Below are positions 1-9,608 of a DNA stretch of 64,000 bases, piece by piece. The position numbers and the translations under genes were made by a program. Location: NCBI GenBank assembly GCA_023159155.1, contig JAJNNX010000015.1, positions 310,001 through 374,000 of the forward strand, given 5' to 3'. Origin of the DNA: Ustulina deusta. Its lineage: Eukaryota; Ascomycota; Sordariomycetes; Xylariales; Xylariaceae. Each line of letters begins with the position of its first letter. Within the stretch, counting starts at the first letter, position 1. Under the pieces are notes generated by a model. It did no database searches. It had not been told where the DNA came from and saw only the letters and a list, made by a program, of their open reading frames with translations.

Positions 1-1405
1 TGCATAACCACGCCGTCTGACCTGTATATGAAGAACATAACAAACTGCCCCTCATAAAATTTTTGCAAACGTCCACGTTTAGCTGCCTTTCTGCTTAACC
101 ACGTCGCCCCGATCCATTATCCCATCAGCATCACAAGTATACCGATTTATACTAACTTCCTCGGAGTCCGGAATGCCGAGGAGATAGAAGGATTGACTAT
201 ATGGGTTGCTGTCGCATCGAAATAGAATGTAGAATGCCGAACAAAGCTACCGCGCCCTAGAAATAGGAAAACGCGAACCAGCGAAACAACGATGATTTTT
301 TTATTATAGATATACGATCGAAAAACTCATGCTGTGTCGAGATACTGGTACGTATTATGTTGTATCAAGCTAAAATGCTAATATGTCGAAATCAAGTGGC
401 AAGATAGTTTACGCCGTTTATATGCCGACGCATACGTGCTCGAATAGAAAACTGTAGGTGATAATAAACAGTATGTATGCCTTTCGGCGAGCAGTCTAAG
501 CAATAAAAACAACGTGGAAATACGCGTGCGTTCGTTCTACGACTGATCGGGTGCGAAAACCGAGCGAATAGAGGCGTTAAGATACGTAGGAATGCTATGT
601 TGCCGGTATATAAAAATGGCAGAATGAACCGGTGCGTATATGGCCTAAGGTGATCCAGATAGGTATTATGGCTTGAGGTTATAATTCTGCTAGGCGCCTA
701 CTAGTAGCTTTTCTTGTTGGTTTTTGGCCTCTTGTTTGACTAACTCGAGTCCTTAGGCGGTCGGCCTCTCTTTCTGGGCTATTGTTCGACTTCACCGTCG
801 TTTTCCTCGTTATCCGGTGCGGCCGGTTCATCGCCAGCGCTCGTCTTGTTGGTATCGTCAGTTGTTTTCGCGTTTTTTGCCTACTGTCTCATTGCCGACC
901 GTCTTGTTAATATTCTCAGTTGTCTCATAGGCATCGGTAATCTTGGCTGTCAACTGGGTAACAGCCTTGCTCAGCTGAAGATCATCTAGCTACTGAGTTA
1001 TCCAGCCGCAACTAACACCAACCACATGTTTATTCATTCACAAACGATGTTCGCTCGTCGCTTCACGATTTACGAATGGTTTCTTTCAGCCAGAAGAATT
1101 TGTCATAAGCAATTCTCCTGTATTGTTATTCGGCGAAAATACAATCTGTTTGTTGACGCACTGCAAATTATCCCCCGACCCCAACAAAATTAACGGCTTC
1201 TCATCCGACCGTCTTTACCCATGAACGAAGCAAGGAGAAAATTTATCACCATCAACTCCTCATCCTCCATGGACATCCTGCTATAACCCCATAGGAACAT
1301 GAGAGCCCCCTCACTAGTTGAGTATTCCACCAGGACCAACCCGAGTTGATATTATTACAAGAGCTCACTGAAAACTGTTAGTTTCAGGCAAGTAGCAATG
1401 ACGAT
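1..1405. other. AT-rich, RIP-like intergenic flank
   Basis: No intact gene is visible. The first 650 bases are rich in TpA and poor in CpA/TpG, the pattern left by repeat-induced point mutation in ascomycetes (inference from reading, not a computed index). A broken coding relic at 697-1010 is listed separately. The right end is the 3' flank of the Yra1-like gene. Confidence 0.5.
697..1010 (-). pseudogene. Degraded coding relic with an AT-hook-like motif
   Basis: Read on the minus strand, this stretch keeps protein-like composition in pieces. One frame gives a segment rich in Asn, Asp, Glu and Thr, then a stop, then PRKRGRPPK (752-778), an AT-hook-type core, then another stop and a Lys/Asn-rich basic tail. 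Upstream, a different frame gives a helical stretch (QLSKAVTQLTAKITDAYE). The reading therefore needs a frame change and passes two TAG codons, which C-to-T changes from CAG would explain. I cannot name the parent; a transposon-encoded or nuclear DNA-binding protein would fit. It could also be chance, since the pieces are short. Confidence 0.35.
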
Positions 1406-3178
1406 TTAATGGCTTACTGAAATTTCATCATCCATGGCAGCATCACCATTGGTATTAGCGACGGCGCCATTGGTGTTCTCATTTTGATCTGCTGTGTTAA
1501 AGTAGTCTGCCATCTCAGAATCTAATTCCTCAGCTGTCTTCTTGGCTGGGCGGCTGCTACGACCGGGACGTCTCTTGCGGCCCCGAGCACCGGAGCCGAC
1601 AGCTTTCCCAGCATCTTTCTTCTTGTCATTCGCAGCAGATTTGGGCTGAGCCTTGGGCTGGGTGATGCGCTCAGTAAGAGTCTTCGGGGCGGGAATGATC
1701 TCGGCAGCCTTGGCAGCGCTGACTACGATTTCAATCTATATCATGAAATTAATTAGCTCGACGTAGATGCGCGCCGATATATAGATCGTTTTACCTTGAT
1801 AGGACGATTATCGACCAGGATGCCGTTCAACACATTGAAAGCCTTGCTCGCACCATCGGGCTTGTGGAAAGTGACGGTAGCAATGCCACGGCTGACACTA
1901 TTGGGGCCGTACGAAAGCTCTACCCGCTTGATGGGTCCAACTGAGGTGGTGAAATACTCCTAAGGAGGGCACGAATGTTAGTCTCAAGTATTCCATCCGT
2001 GTTTGCGCGTGGTGATCCAACATCGAACATCGAAGAAATCGGCAGGCGCAATCGTTCCCAGAGAACAGAGAAGTCCATTGGTGTGCCATATAACAACGAG
2101 CACGCAGTGAGCGTTAGCAAGAATCTCAGTTCGAAGCCCGCACATCCGCAAGGAACCAATTCGTCCCATCGGTTGCCCACTAACAATATGTCATCCGGCC
2201 GGCAGAGCAAGAGCGTACCCCCCCGACCCAATCCAGTTTTAGGAGTTGCCCACAAAGAGGGACGGCCGCCAAGCATGTTGCTCACACATCGAGCTTTATA
2301 CAGTCAATTTTATTTGAGAAGTATCGCACCACACGTACTGCTGCTCTGCCAAGCTGAAAACACATTGCGGCATCGCTTTGCTGTGGTTCCCAAACTGGCT
2401 TTACCACTGTGCAAGGCTGTAATAATGTTTGCCGACACTGTAGGAACCAACGCGTCTGTTGCTCACTGCAGTGCTCGTGGTTTACCCATGTTCATAACAA
2501 AATGAAAGGGCGCAGTCAGAAAGATGCCTCTTCAAGGAACAGGCCTACAGAATTGCTAGTCATAAATGCCATAGCCGTTTTGGTCTGCGTACTGAAGCCT
2601 ATTGTGGATGGTTGCCAAGCCTTCCCAAGGACATACAATATACGCGCATTGTAGCAAAGACCTACTCGACTTCCGACACTATTGCAGCTCAAAGTGAGGA
2701 GGCTTGCATGGTCAAGGAAGGAGACTGGGCATAGTGACAGCTCTGTGATAGGAGGCGACGCGCTGGGTGATATTCATCTCGATCGTCAAGGCTACGCGTG
2801 CGATTCAAGAAAGATGTCGACGAAATTCCGCAGGCAAATGCCCTAGGAAACATACCTTGATCTGGGCTTCGTTCACATCTTTAGGCTGCAGTTGATGTTA
2901 GAAGTTGAACGTCAAGATAGCGTAGATCGAGAAGCTCATCCACTTACGAGGTTGCTAACAACCACCTTGCTCTCACTATTACCACCAGCAGCCTTAGCAG
3001 GGGCCTGCTTCGTCGCAGCGTTGCGAGGCTGTCGCGATGTCTTCTGAACACCTCCGACGGGAGCGGCTGCAACAGGTCGACCAGCAGGACGACGTTGGTT
3101 TCTATTGCGGCCACCAGCGCGGCGCTGGGTCGAGATGATCTCATCCAGAGGTTGATCGAGCTTGCCGGATCCAGACAT
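1406..3178 (-). CDS. yra1: Yra1/Mlo3-like mRNA export factor (REF/ALY family)
   Basis: Joined exons 3178-2948, 2885-2856, 1959-1795 and 1735-1406 encode 251 residues. The N-terminus (1-70) is short and basic, with Arg/Gly and QRRAGGRNRNQRRPAGR-type sequence. A single RRM follows: beta-1 VVVSNLPKDV, then EYFTTSVGPIKRVELSYG, the RNP1-like SRGIATVTF and GILVDNRPIKIEI. The basic tail contains GARGRKRRPGRSSRPAKK and ends acidic. This is the REF/ALY layout: an adaptor that binds mRNA and hands it to the Mex67 export receptor in the nucleus. Exon 2 is only 30 nt, and the intron after it is 896 nt while the others are 62 and 59 nt. The ATG at 3178 opens a typical MSGSGKLDQPLDEII start. Assignment is by domain order and motifs. 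Confidence 0.92.
1960..2855 (-). other. Unusually long (896 nt) intron in the Yra1-like gene
   Basis: The donor reads GTATGT directly after the 30-nt exon. The acceptor is TTAG at 1960-1963, preceded by a consensus branch site (GACTAAC, about 1980). The flanking exons join a continuous RRM, so the boundaries are well supported. Other introns in this window are mostly 50-150 nt. Budding-yeast YRA1 also has one unusually long intron near the same part of the RRM, whose poor splicing autoregulates the gene (established for yeast); carrying this over is inference. The intron contains open frames on both strands, including a 176-codon one on plus, but none resembles a protein I know, and I saw no clear box C/D snoRNA motifs. 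Confidence 0.8.
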
Positions 3179-4363
3179 TTTGGTACAGAGGTGATGGACC
3201 GGGAGATGTCGCGAGGTTGCTGATTAGGGTATGCCTGGTGGTAGTTGGTATGAATGTGGTGACCGCAAACGAAGGCGGGTCAAAGTACTCGGCAGAGGTA
3301 TCAATATTTGTACAATGCCGGGTCAGTTTCGTCGATGGTTTGTCGCGAAAACAAACAACTATTCTATTGTGTATGCGCCGATACCTGGGGCGATGGAAAG
3401 GAGAAGGCGTGGCGTGCGACTTGCTGTGTACGAGTGGTGCCTGTTCTCACGTCGAGGAGTGGCGTGTAAGAAAGCGAAAAAGTGCACGGCGAGAGAAAAT
3501 GAAAAGAAGGCTTCTGCGTGCAGTGTTGGCGAACAGAGGCCGGTTATTAAAAAAGTTGGATGGTGTGGGCGAAGTGGTTGTGGCGTGGGCCAAAGACAAC
3601 AATCGGGAGAAGGGAGTGATGGTGGGTGGTGACAGTGAATGAAAAGTGAAGTGGAAGAACTCAGCAAGGAGCGCGAGGTGGGTGCCAGCTGCTGGTTTTG
3701 CAACTGGCTTGCAAGGTTGGATTGGGCTGGATTGATCCATTGATTCCAGGCAGGCATGGGCCACGAGCCAATCAGGGGGCAATACACGCTGATCTACCCA
3801 GCCTGTTTTCGTTTACGCGTTTAGGCCATGCCGTCCACACAGCCACTACCAACCGACTTACCTACTGTAGTTAGGTATGTAGTGTACTTAGGTACATGCT
3901 TATTAGAAGGACAAGTTGGTCTGGACTTCACCTTTTTCTTCTAAACATATCAGGCATGCTAAGAGCTTCGCTAGTATTAGATTAGGCAATTGCCTCTTCT
4001 GAGAGAGGTTTCTCTTTTTTTCTTTTTGTTCTTTCGGCTTTAGTAACGTGAAGACAACTCATTTCCTCCATATCAACCATCGCAGTTGCCACACCAGGGC
4101 TGCCAGTTACAAAGAACGTTCGGTATCGTGTTCCCATGAGGCACTGATCCCCATGACAATAACTTCCACCTCAGGTCAAAGCTATGACCTAAATCGCAGC
4201 TCTGGCTTGGTGAGCCTTCATCCATACGTCCTATGTTTCCCTGCTATAACATCGAGACACTGTGGCCCAGGTTCAGGTCGAAAGCATCCATCTCCCAAAC
4301 TGAAATGCAAGTCCATGTACGCCCAGAAACGCCAGTCCAGACTGTATATGCGATTTTCGTGAT
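3179..4363. other. Promoter of the Yra1-like gene and 3' flank of OST4
   Basis: No gene seen. The stretch 3340-3720 is purine-rich on plus (pyrimidine-rich on the transcribed minus strand), as expected for a fungal promoter or 5' UTR. TAGTGTA occurs at 3880 among several TACCTA/TTAGGTA words. Open frames of 100-146 codons here overlap one another on both strands and have no recognisable motif. Confidence 0.6.
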
Positions 4364-4552
4364 TTATTTTGTAACCGCCGATTGTTTGGCTACCGCAGCC
4401 GCAGGTTGGGACGGTGTGGTTCTTGAAGCTTTGTGGGCCAGCGCACTGTCCTCTTGTGAATTGACCTCGAAGAAGTGGTACAGCACAATCAATATCATGG
4501 CTACCGAGCCAAGGAAGATTGCAAGTCTGTACAGATCGTCGTCGGAAATCAT
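4364..4552 (-). CDS. ost4: Oligosaccharyltransferase subunit Ost4-like mini-protein
   Basis: A 62-residue protein opening MISDDDLYRLAIFLGSVAM, closely matching the Ost4 family start (MISD...L..LAI). Residues 8-27 form one hydrophobic helix (LAIFLGSVAMILIVLYHFF). Ost4 is a tiny ER-membrane subunit of the oligosaccharyltransferase complex; it helps tether the Ost3/Ost6 subunits to the catalytic Stt3 during N-glycosylation (known for yeast). Start chosen at 4552 because it gives the conserved N-terminus; the frame stays open a little upstream but only from a TTG. The family is often about 36 residues, so the 30-residue polar, Ala/Ser/Thr-rich tail is an extension. Its promoter is shared head-to-head with the Tma46-like gene. 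Confidence 0.9.
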   Translation of the reverse strand: MISDDDLYRLAIFLGSVAMILIVLYHFFEVNSQEDSALAHKASRTTPSQPAAAVAKQSAVTK

Positions 4553-5119
4553 TGTGTTTCGGTCGCGTAGCTGTCTTGATATCTCGCTCAATGGGCTCAA
4601 TATGCACAGGGACGGGGAGTGCGGCAGGGAAGGCTTGTCGGTGCTAAATAAGATTGTCAGTTTTCCGGGCTGATGGAATACTGAGTTCCGGGCTTTCTGG
4701 ACTTACAGCTTGCGATTATCTGACTAAAGATAGGATTGGCAGGATTGGTTGTCAAAGAAAGTGCGCGGGGAAACCTCAAGAGGACAGTTTGAGGGTTTCC
4801 AGGAGATTTCGTGATGCTTAGGTGTAAGTACACACCTACTGGTCCATGCTGCAAGGTGGCTGAGCAGATAAATGGGATGTGGCTGGAGAGGAGACACTGT
4901 AAAATCATGTGACGTAGCGGGATGTTTAAAATACCCCCCACACTGCCTCGTAACCACTAACAATTTAGGTACTGCAACGCCCACTGCAGCTCAGCACGAG
5001 CACTTGTCTAACCATACTTTTTCTCTCAAGGAGCACTTGCTTTTAGTCATCCACGAGGCTAATCAGCTGAAATACCACACCAAAATAAAGTTATCCGAAC
5101 TCCTTATCACAAAGCTGAG
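4553..5119. other. Divergent promoter between OST4 and the Tma46-like gene
   Basis: A 567-base spacer between two start codons pointing away from each other. CT-rich and A-rich stretches lie just upstream of the plus-strand start. No other gene is seen. Confidence 0.6.
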
Positions 5120-6214
5120 ATGCCCCCGAAGAAGAAGGATGATGGCAAAGGCAAGAAGCCGGCGGCTGCCAAAGTTGTCGTGGACAAAACCTTCGGCATG
5201 AAAAATAAGAAAGGATCTGCTGCTCAGAGACAAATCAAACAAATCGAAGCGACGGCTAAATCAAGCGGAAGTGCCGAAGAGAAGCGGAAGCAGGCAGAAA
5301 AGGAGGCACGCGCCCGAGAAAAGAAAGCCGCCGAGGATGCCAGAAAAGAAACCGAGGCTCTACTCGCCAAACCCAGCCAGATACAGAAAGTGCCCTTCGG
5401 CGTTGATCCTAAGACAGTTGTCTGCATTTTCTGGAGGAAGGGAAATTGTGAGAAGGGGAAAAAGTGCAAGTTCGCCCATGATCTCGCCGTGGAACGAAAG
5501 ACGGAGAAGAAGAACCTATATACCGATGTCCGAGCCGAAGAAGAAGAAAAGAAGAAACAAGAGACTTCAGATGACTGGGACGAAGAAAAGCTACGAACTG
5601 TTGTCCTTTCAAAGAAGGGCAATCAGGTTACCACGACTGACAAGGTTTGCAAATACTTCATCGAGGCGATCGAAGACGGTAAATACGGTTGGTTCTGGGG
5701 GTGTCCTAATGGAGGCGACAAATGTAAATACAGACATGCTCTTCCACCCGGGTAAGTCAAAATTGTGCCGCGGGACTTGGCTGAGCGCGATACTAACGCT
5801 TCACGTAGCTTCGTGCTTAAAACTAAAGAACAGCGTGCTGCCGAGAAGGCATTGCTTGACAAATCTCCGCTGAAGACATTGACTCTCGAAGATTTCTTGG
5901 AATCGGAGAGGCACAAACTCACGGGCACACTTACACCAGTTACTCCAGATTCATTTGCTAGATGGAAGAAGGATCGTATGGACAAGAAGGCTGCTGAGGA
6001 ACAAGCCAGGCAAGCCAAGGAATCAACTGGTCGTGCGCTGTTCGAAAGTGGCAACTGGAGGTTCACAGAAGACGACGATGGATCAGAGGATGAGAATGAC
6101 GATGCCTGGAATCTGGAGAAACTGCGACAGGAAACCCAAACTATTAGAGACAAGAAGGAAGAAGAGCGCATTGCGGCCGTGGCTGAAGTTTCGGATACCG
6201 GTGATGGGTCTTGA
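5120..6214 (+). CDS. tma46: Tma46-like CCCH zinc-finger, DFRP-family translation factor
   Basis: Exons 5120-5751 and 5809-6214 encode 345 residues; the 57-nt intron has a TACTAAC branch site. Order: a Lys-rich start ([13 protein letters not shown]), a charged helix (about 35-85), a first CCCH finger spaced C-x7-C-x5-C-x3-H ([19 protein letters not shown], about 95-115), a linker with DDWDEEKLR, a second finger ending [12 protein letters not shown], then a charged C-terminal region with [16 protein letters not shown]. This is the layout of Tma46 and human ZC3H15/DFRP1, which stabilise the GTPase Rbg1/DRG1 on translating ribosomes (established in yeast and human). Cytoplasmic action is inferred. 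The gene is divergent from OST4. Confidence 0.93.
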
Positions 6215-6736
6215 GCATGTTGGAAGACACATTCAACAAGTCAAACGAACGATCCATGGTCGCCCGAGATAAGTGACAGGTCAAGAGTGGGAATTTGGAG
6301 ACCAGGCGCTCAGAGTACTCTGTTATTCCCGTAGCAGTCGGCTCCGCGGTTATGATCAGGCAGCCCCTCCCTATTGAGGCGGGCAGTATACTGTCGACGA
6401 TACCACGAGATGCAATTGACTATCTGGAAGGTATTTATATCTCGTGATACTATTTCCCTGTCCGGGAAGCCAGTGTCTATATTGTCATCATAACGAGTCT
6501 CCCTTTTAACTCTGCCTAATTATACATCATAGAGCAAGGGCCGTCTACTCTACGCAGCTTCTTCTAATAGTGTCTACGAGGCTCTAAGCGGTTGGGAACA
6601 GGGCAGTCTAAGTCCCTTCATCACCCAACAGTTGACAGTGATAGGTCCCTGCACTTTCAAGCAAACTCAGCACCTTAGAATAGTGCGTGGCATACATTCT
6701 AATACAATTGATTGCATGCATACTTAAGGTGTGTAT
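6215..6736. other. Convergent 3' flanks
   Basis: A 522-base spacer between convergent genes (the Tma46-like gene on plus, the SDR on minus). I see no gene, tRNA or repeat in it. Confidence 0.6.
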
Positions 6737-7775
6737 CTAAAACCTCTCTATATATGGTCGCAGATCCAGTTCCTGGGTAAAAGCAGAACGAGGCTGAGTG
6801 TGCAGATGCCAGTAGCTCTCGGCAATCTACCAGCATAATTAGTACCTTGATGGGGAGACAGTGAGTAGAAGAATACTTACACCCTCGGGCTTCAGTTTAC
6901 TATCCTCTACATCGCCGTTGATGGAATGGCCCCTCGTTCGCGGTATGTCAATTATTCCATCGACAATAATGTGCGCGATGTGGATTCCTTGGGGATGGAA
7001 TTCTCGTGCCAGAGACTGAGCTAGGGCACGACGCGCAAACATGCCCGCAGCTAATGACCCAAATTTCGCGGACCCGCGAATTGAAGAAGTGGCGCCCGTG
7101 ATGAGCAGCGTTGGCGAATACTCCGACTCGGGTACGGCGTCGAGGAGTAGGGGAATGGTTTTCTGGGCAAAGTTGAAGAGACCCCGGCTGTAGATCACAC
7201 AACACCACGTGAGCATTACTTATCACCCAACATATATAAACCGGCATATATGTAGAAAGTGAAACATGAGCAAGGAAGACACACTCACGCGCTGCCTGAA
7301 AGGCTATCATCTAAATCTTCAGACTTGAGCTCAAGAAACGGCTTTATCAAGTAACCGGACGAGACATTGTAGACTGCGGCAGCCAACTTGAAGCCCGAAA
7401 GCTCTGTCTTGATAGAATCGAAGGCATGTTCTATAGACTTGCTATCCGTGACGTCGGCGCTAACGCCCACGGCTCTGCCACCTGCCTGGGCAATCTCAGA
7501 GAGAGTGTGCTCGTATGACTCAGGTCTCCGCGCTATCAGCACCACTGGATACGATTTGGCAAATCGGAGGGCCACTGCACGGCCAGTGCCTATTTACGAA
7601 TCTAGAGTCAGTAAGTGCCGTGCACGGTAAACGATATTGAGGGTTTCTTGAGAGCTTGCAGAAGTAACATGAGCAGAACCCCCCCGAGATAGGCGTTTCA
7701 AAAGGGGGCAAAAGAGGCTCCAGCGTACTGACCCGTCCCAGCGCCGGCGACGACAACAAATAGTTTGGATGGCAT
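6737..7775 (-). CDS. Short-chain dehydrogenase/reductase with an altered active site
   Basis: Exons 7775-7733, 7589-7289, 7187-6881 and 6826-6737 encode 246 residues, a usual SDR length. The N-terminal Rossmann motif is FVVVAGAGTGTGRAVALRFA, followed by LIARR, SADVTD and an N-V-S-S-G segment in place of NNAG. The catalytic region reads ITGATSSIRGSAKFGSLAAG then MFARRALAQSLAREF. Classical SDRs have Tyr-x-x-x-Lys here; this copy has Phe at the Tyr position, and by alignment the Lys is Met (ATG, one base from AAG). The end RPYIERF suits the subfamily. Substrate unknown. It may be an inactive or repurposed NAD(P)-binding protein, or the alignment of these two residues may be off. It is divergent from the AT-hook gene. 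Confidence 0.82.
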
Positions 7776-8429
7776 GTTACACAGTTTGACGGATTGGTGT
7801 TTACTGGTTAGGTAGAATGGAGGTTTTGATGCACCGAAATGAAGGACAAGAAGTACCTGCTGCCTATGTTTACAGTTCCCTATTGCTGTTGCCGCAATAA
7901 AGGCGTCATTTTGCGAATATCTACCGATGTATTATCTAGTACATACCTGTGCCGCTGAAGCTTACCTAACGTCATCGAAGATGCTTCCCCGCCTGCCTCT
8001 TTCTCTGGGTAGGCAACGCAGCCTCATTGTCCTTTGCCAGGTTCTGTATTTGAATATTTTAGGGCAGGTGGTCAATTAGGAGAACTACCTACAGCGTTCT
8101 TGGCATCTTTGTCGCTGTTGTTTGTGCAGCGCACTGGAAGCCACCACAGTGGAGCGTGAGACACATTTCTTCCCCTACCCTAGCTACACTAGGTACCTAA
8201 GATAGGTGACATGCCTGTTAGGCTTAGCTGAACCTCCTAATTTGAATATTCTTCTCTGTGACGCGCCTGTCTCGCGCCTCGCAGCCAACGCCTACCTCAT
8301 AACTTTCCACCAAAAACACATTAAACAATTGTATCGTTTCCCGGCACCCTGTGCGCAACTTCCATTGTTCATGGGAAATCAAGAATTATCTTCCTAGTTA
8401 CCAAGGTCAGGCATAGACATAGACGCGAG
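7776..8429. other. Divergent promoter, SDR gene / AT-hook gene
   Basis: A 654-base spacer between two outward-facing starts. It holds TACACTA at 8185 directly followed by AGGTACCTAA. A 63-codon frame at 8206-8397 has no recognisable feature. Nothing else seen. Confidence 0.55.
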
Positions 8430-9608
8430 ATGGCTGATACAGGACGGGGTGCCAGCACGGCGATGCGCAATGCAATGCTGACTGACAAAGTTGGCTGGGC
8501 AGCGAAAGACGAAGACGAGGAAGGAGATGAGCTGGCAATGCCGGTTGTTATCTCAGATGTCTTAAACCCACCACAGCCCAGAATCAAGAAGACTCTTTCT
8601 TCAATGGTCGGCAGCCCACGCACTCCAGGTAGCGCAAGAGTGAGCCAACAAACCACAGCTGAGCCTTCACAATCACCCTCTCGAATGCGGCTGGCAGTGC
8701 ATATTAGGTCGTCACCAGTCACACCGTTCACTCCCATCAATGCACCAGCTACTCGTGACTCGTCCACCCTTCCCTCGGGACTGGGTCGAACCCGAGGACA
8801 GGCAGCCACATCACAGACATCTATCTGGCCGCCTGCACCTGACGCTCTCGCTGGCTTGGGAACGAAGGTCGAGATGCCTAGTTCTGAGCCCAAGAAAAGG
8901 GGCCGTCCGAAAGGATGGAAACCAGGCATGCCGTATTCGGCTGATCCAAAGTCTAGGTATCGTAAGAGGGAAATGAGAGCAGCCGAATTCCAGGCTCAGG
9001 AACAAAGTCCAGTACAAGGCAAAAGTCGAGGCCAACCTCAAGAGGCAAAACGTCGTGGCCGCCCTCCACGCCCTCCAGAGCCGTCATTCCGGGAACGGTA
9101 TCTGCAATCAAAGCCATATTACGTTCCATTCAAGTGCGAGTGGGATTTGTCAACAGACTCGCAACAACAAGAGCTATCGTTCTGCCCGGCAGAGCTCCAG
9201 AACATGGATACATTACGAAGACACGTGTTTCTTATTCATGGCGATATGGATCCGCTCGTATGCCGGTTTTCGCACTGCAAAGACCGCAACCCCCCCTTGA
9301 CATTCAAGACCGAGAACGAATTCCAGTCCCACATGGAAAAGAACCATTTCGCAAGTTACTTGTGGCATTTGGGTGAGGGCTGTCAAAACAACGGCATTTG
9401 GACTCTTAAGAGTAAACCCGACAAGCTCCCTACCTATCTCTTTGACGAACACGGGAACCAGGTCACACCGTCGGTAGCGGACCAACGGCTAGAGAGCGAT
9501 CTCCAGCACAAGGAGCGTCGGCGCCGACTCCGAAAGTTATTACAGCAGCAGAGCGAGAATGCGCCCTCTGAGGAAGAATGGATGAAGCAAATGCTAGGCA
9601 TAGCTTAA
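8430..9608 (+). CDS. AT-hook and C2H2-type zinc-finger nuclear protein
   Basis: One exon, 392 residues. The first 150 residues are Ser/Thr/Pro-rich and probably disordered. Two AT-hook cores follow: KKRGRPKGW at about 155 and KRRGRPPRP at about 207, which bind the minor groove of AT-rich DNA in this motif class. The second half (about 230-330) holds Cys/His pairs compatible with two irregular C2H2 fingers: CEWDL...C...LRRHVFLIH and CRFSHC...FQSHMEKNH. A basic helix (HKERRRRLRKLLQQQ) lies near the end. Role in transcription or chromatin is inferred; I know no named orthologue. The upstream promoter is shared with the SDR gene. Confidence 0.8.
   Translation: MADTGRGASTAMRNAMLTDKVGWAAKDEDEEGDELAMPVVISDVLNPPQPRIKKTLSSMVGSPRTPGSARVSQQTTAEPSQSPSRMRLAVHIRSSPVTPFTPINAPATRDSSTLPSGLGRTRGQAATSQTSIWPPAPDALAGLGTKVEMPSSEPKKRGRPKGWKPGMPYSADPKSRYRKREMRAAEFQAQEQSPVQGKSRGQPQEAKRRGRPPRPPEPSFRERYLQSKPYYVPFKCEWDLSTDSQQQELSFCPAELQNMDTLRRHVFLIHGDMDPLVCRFSHCKDRNPPLTFKTENEFQSHMEKNHFASYLWHLGEGCQNNGIWTLKSKPDKLPTYLFDEHGNQVTPSVADQRLESDLQHKERRRRLRKLLQQQSENAPSEEEWMKQMLGIA

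Noticed and set aside
3217..3787. Overlapping frames of 111-142 codons upstream of the Yra1-like gene
   Set aside because: Several frames overlap on both strands, composition follows a purine-rich promoter tract, and no motif or splice logic supports a protein.
4048..4673. Plus-strand frames of 104 and 146 codons antisense to OST4
   Set aside because: They run opposite a well-supported OST4 frame and have no recognisable domain.
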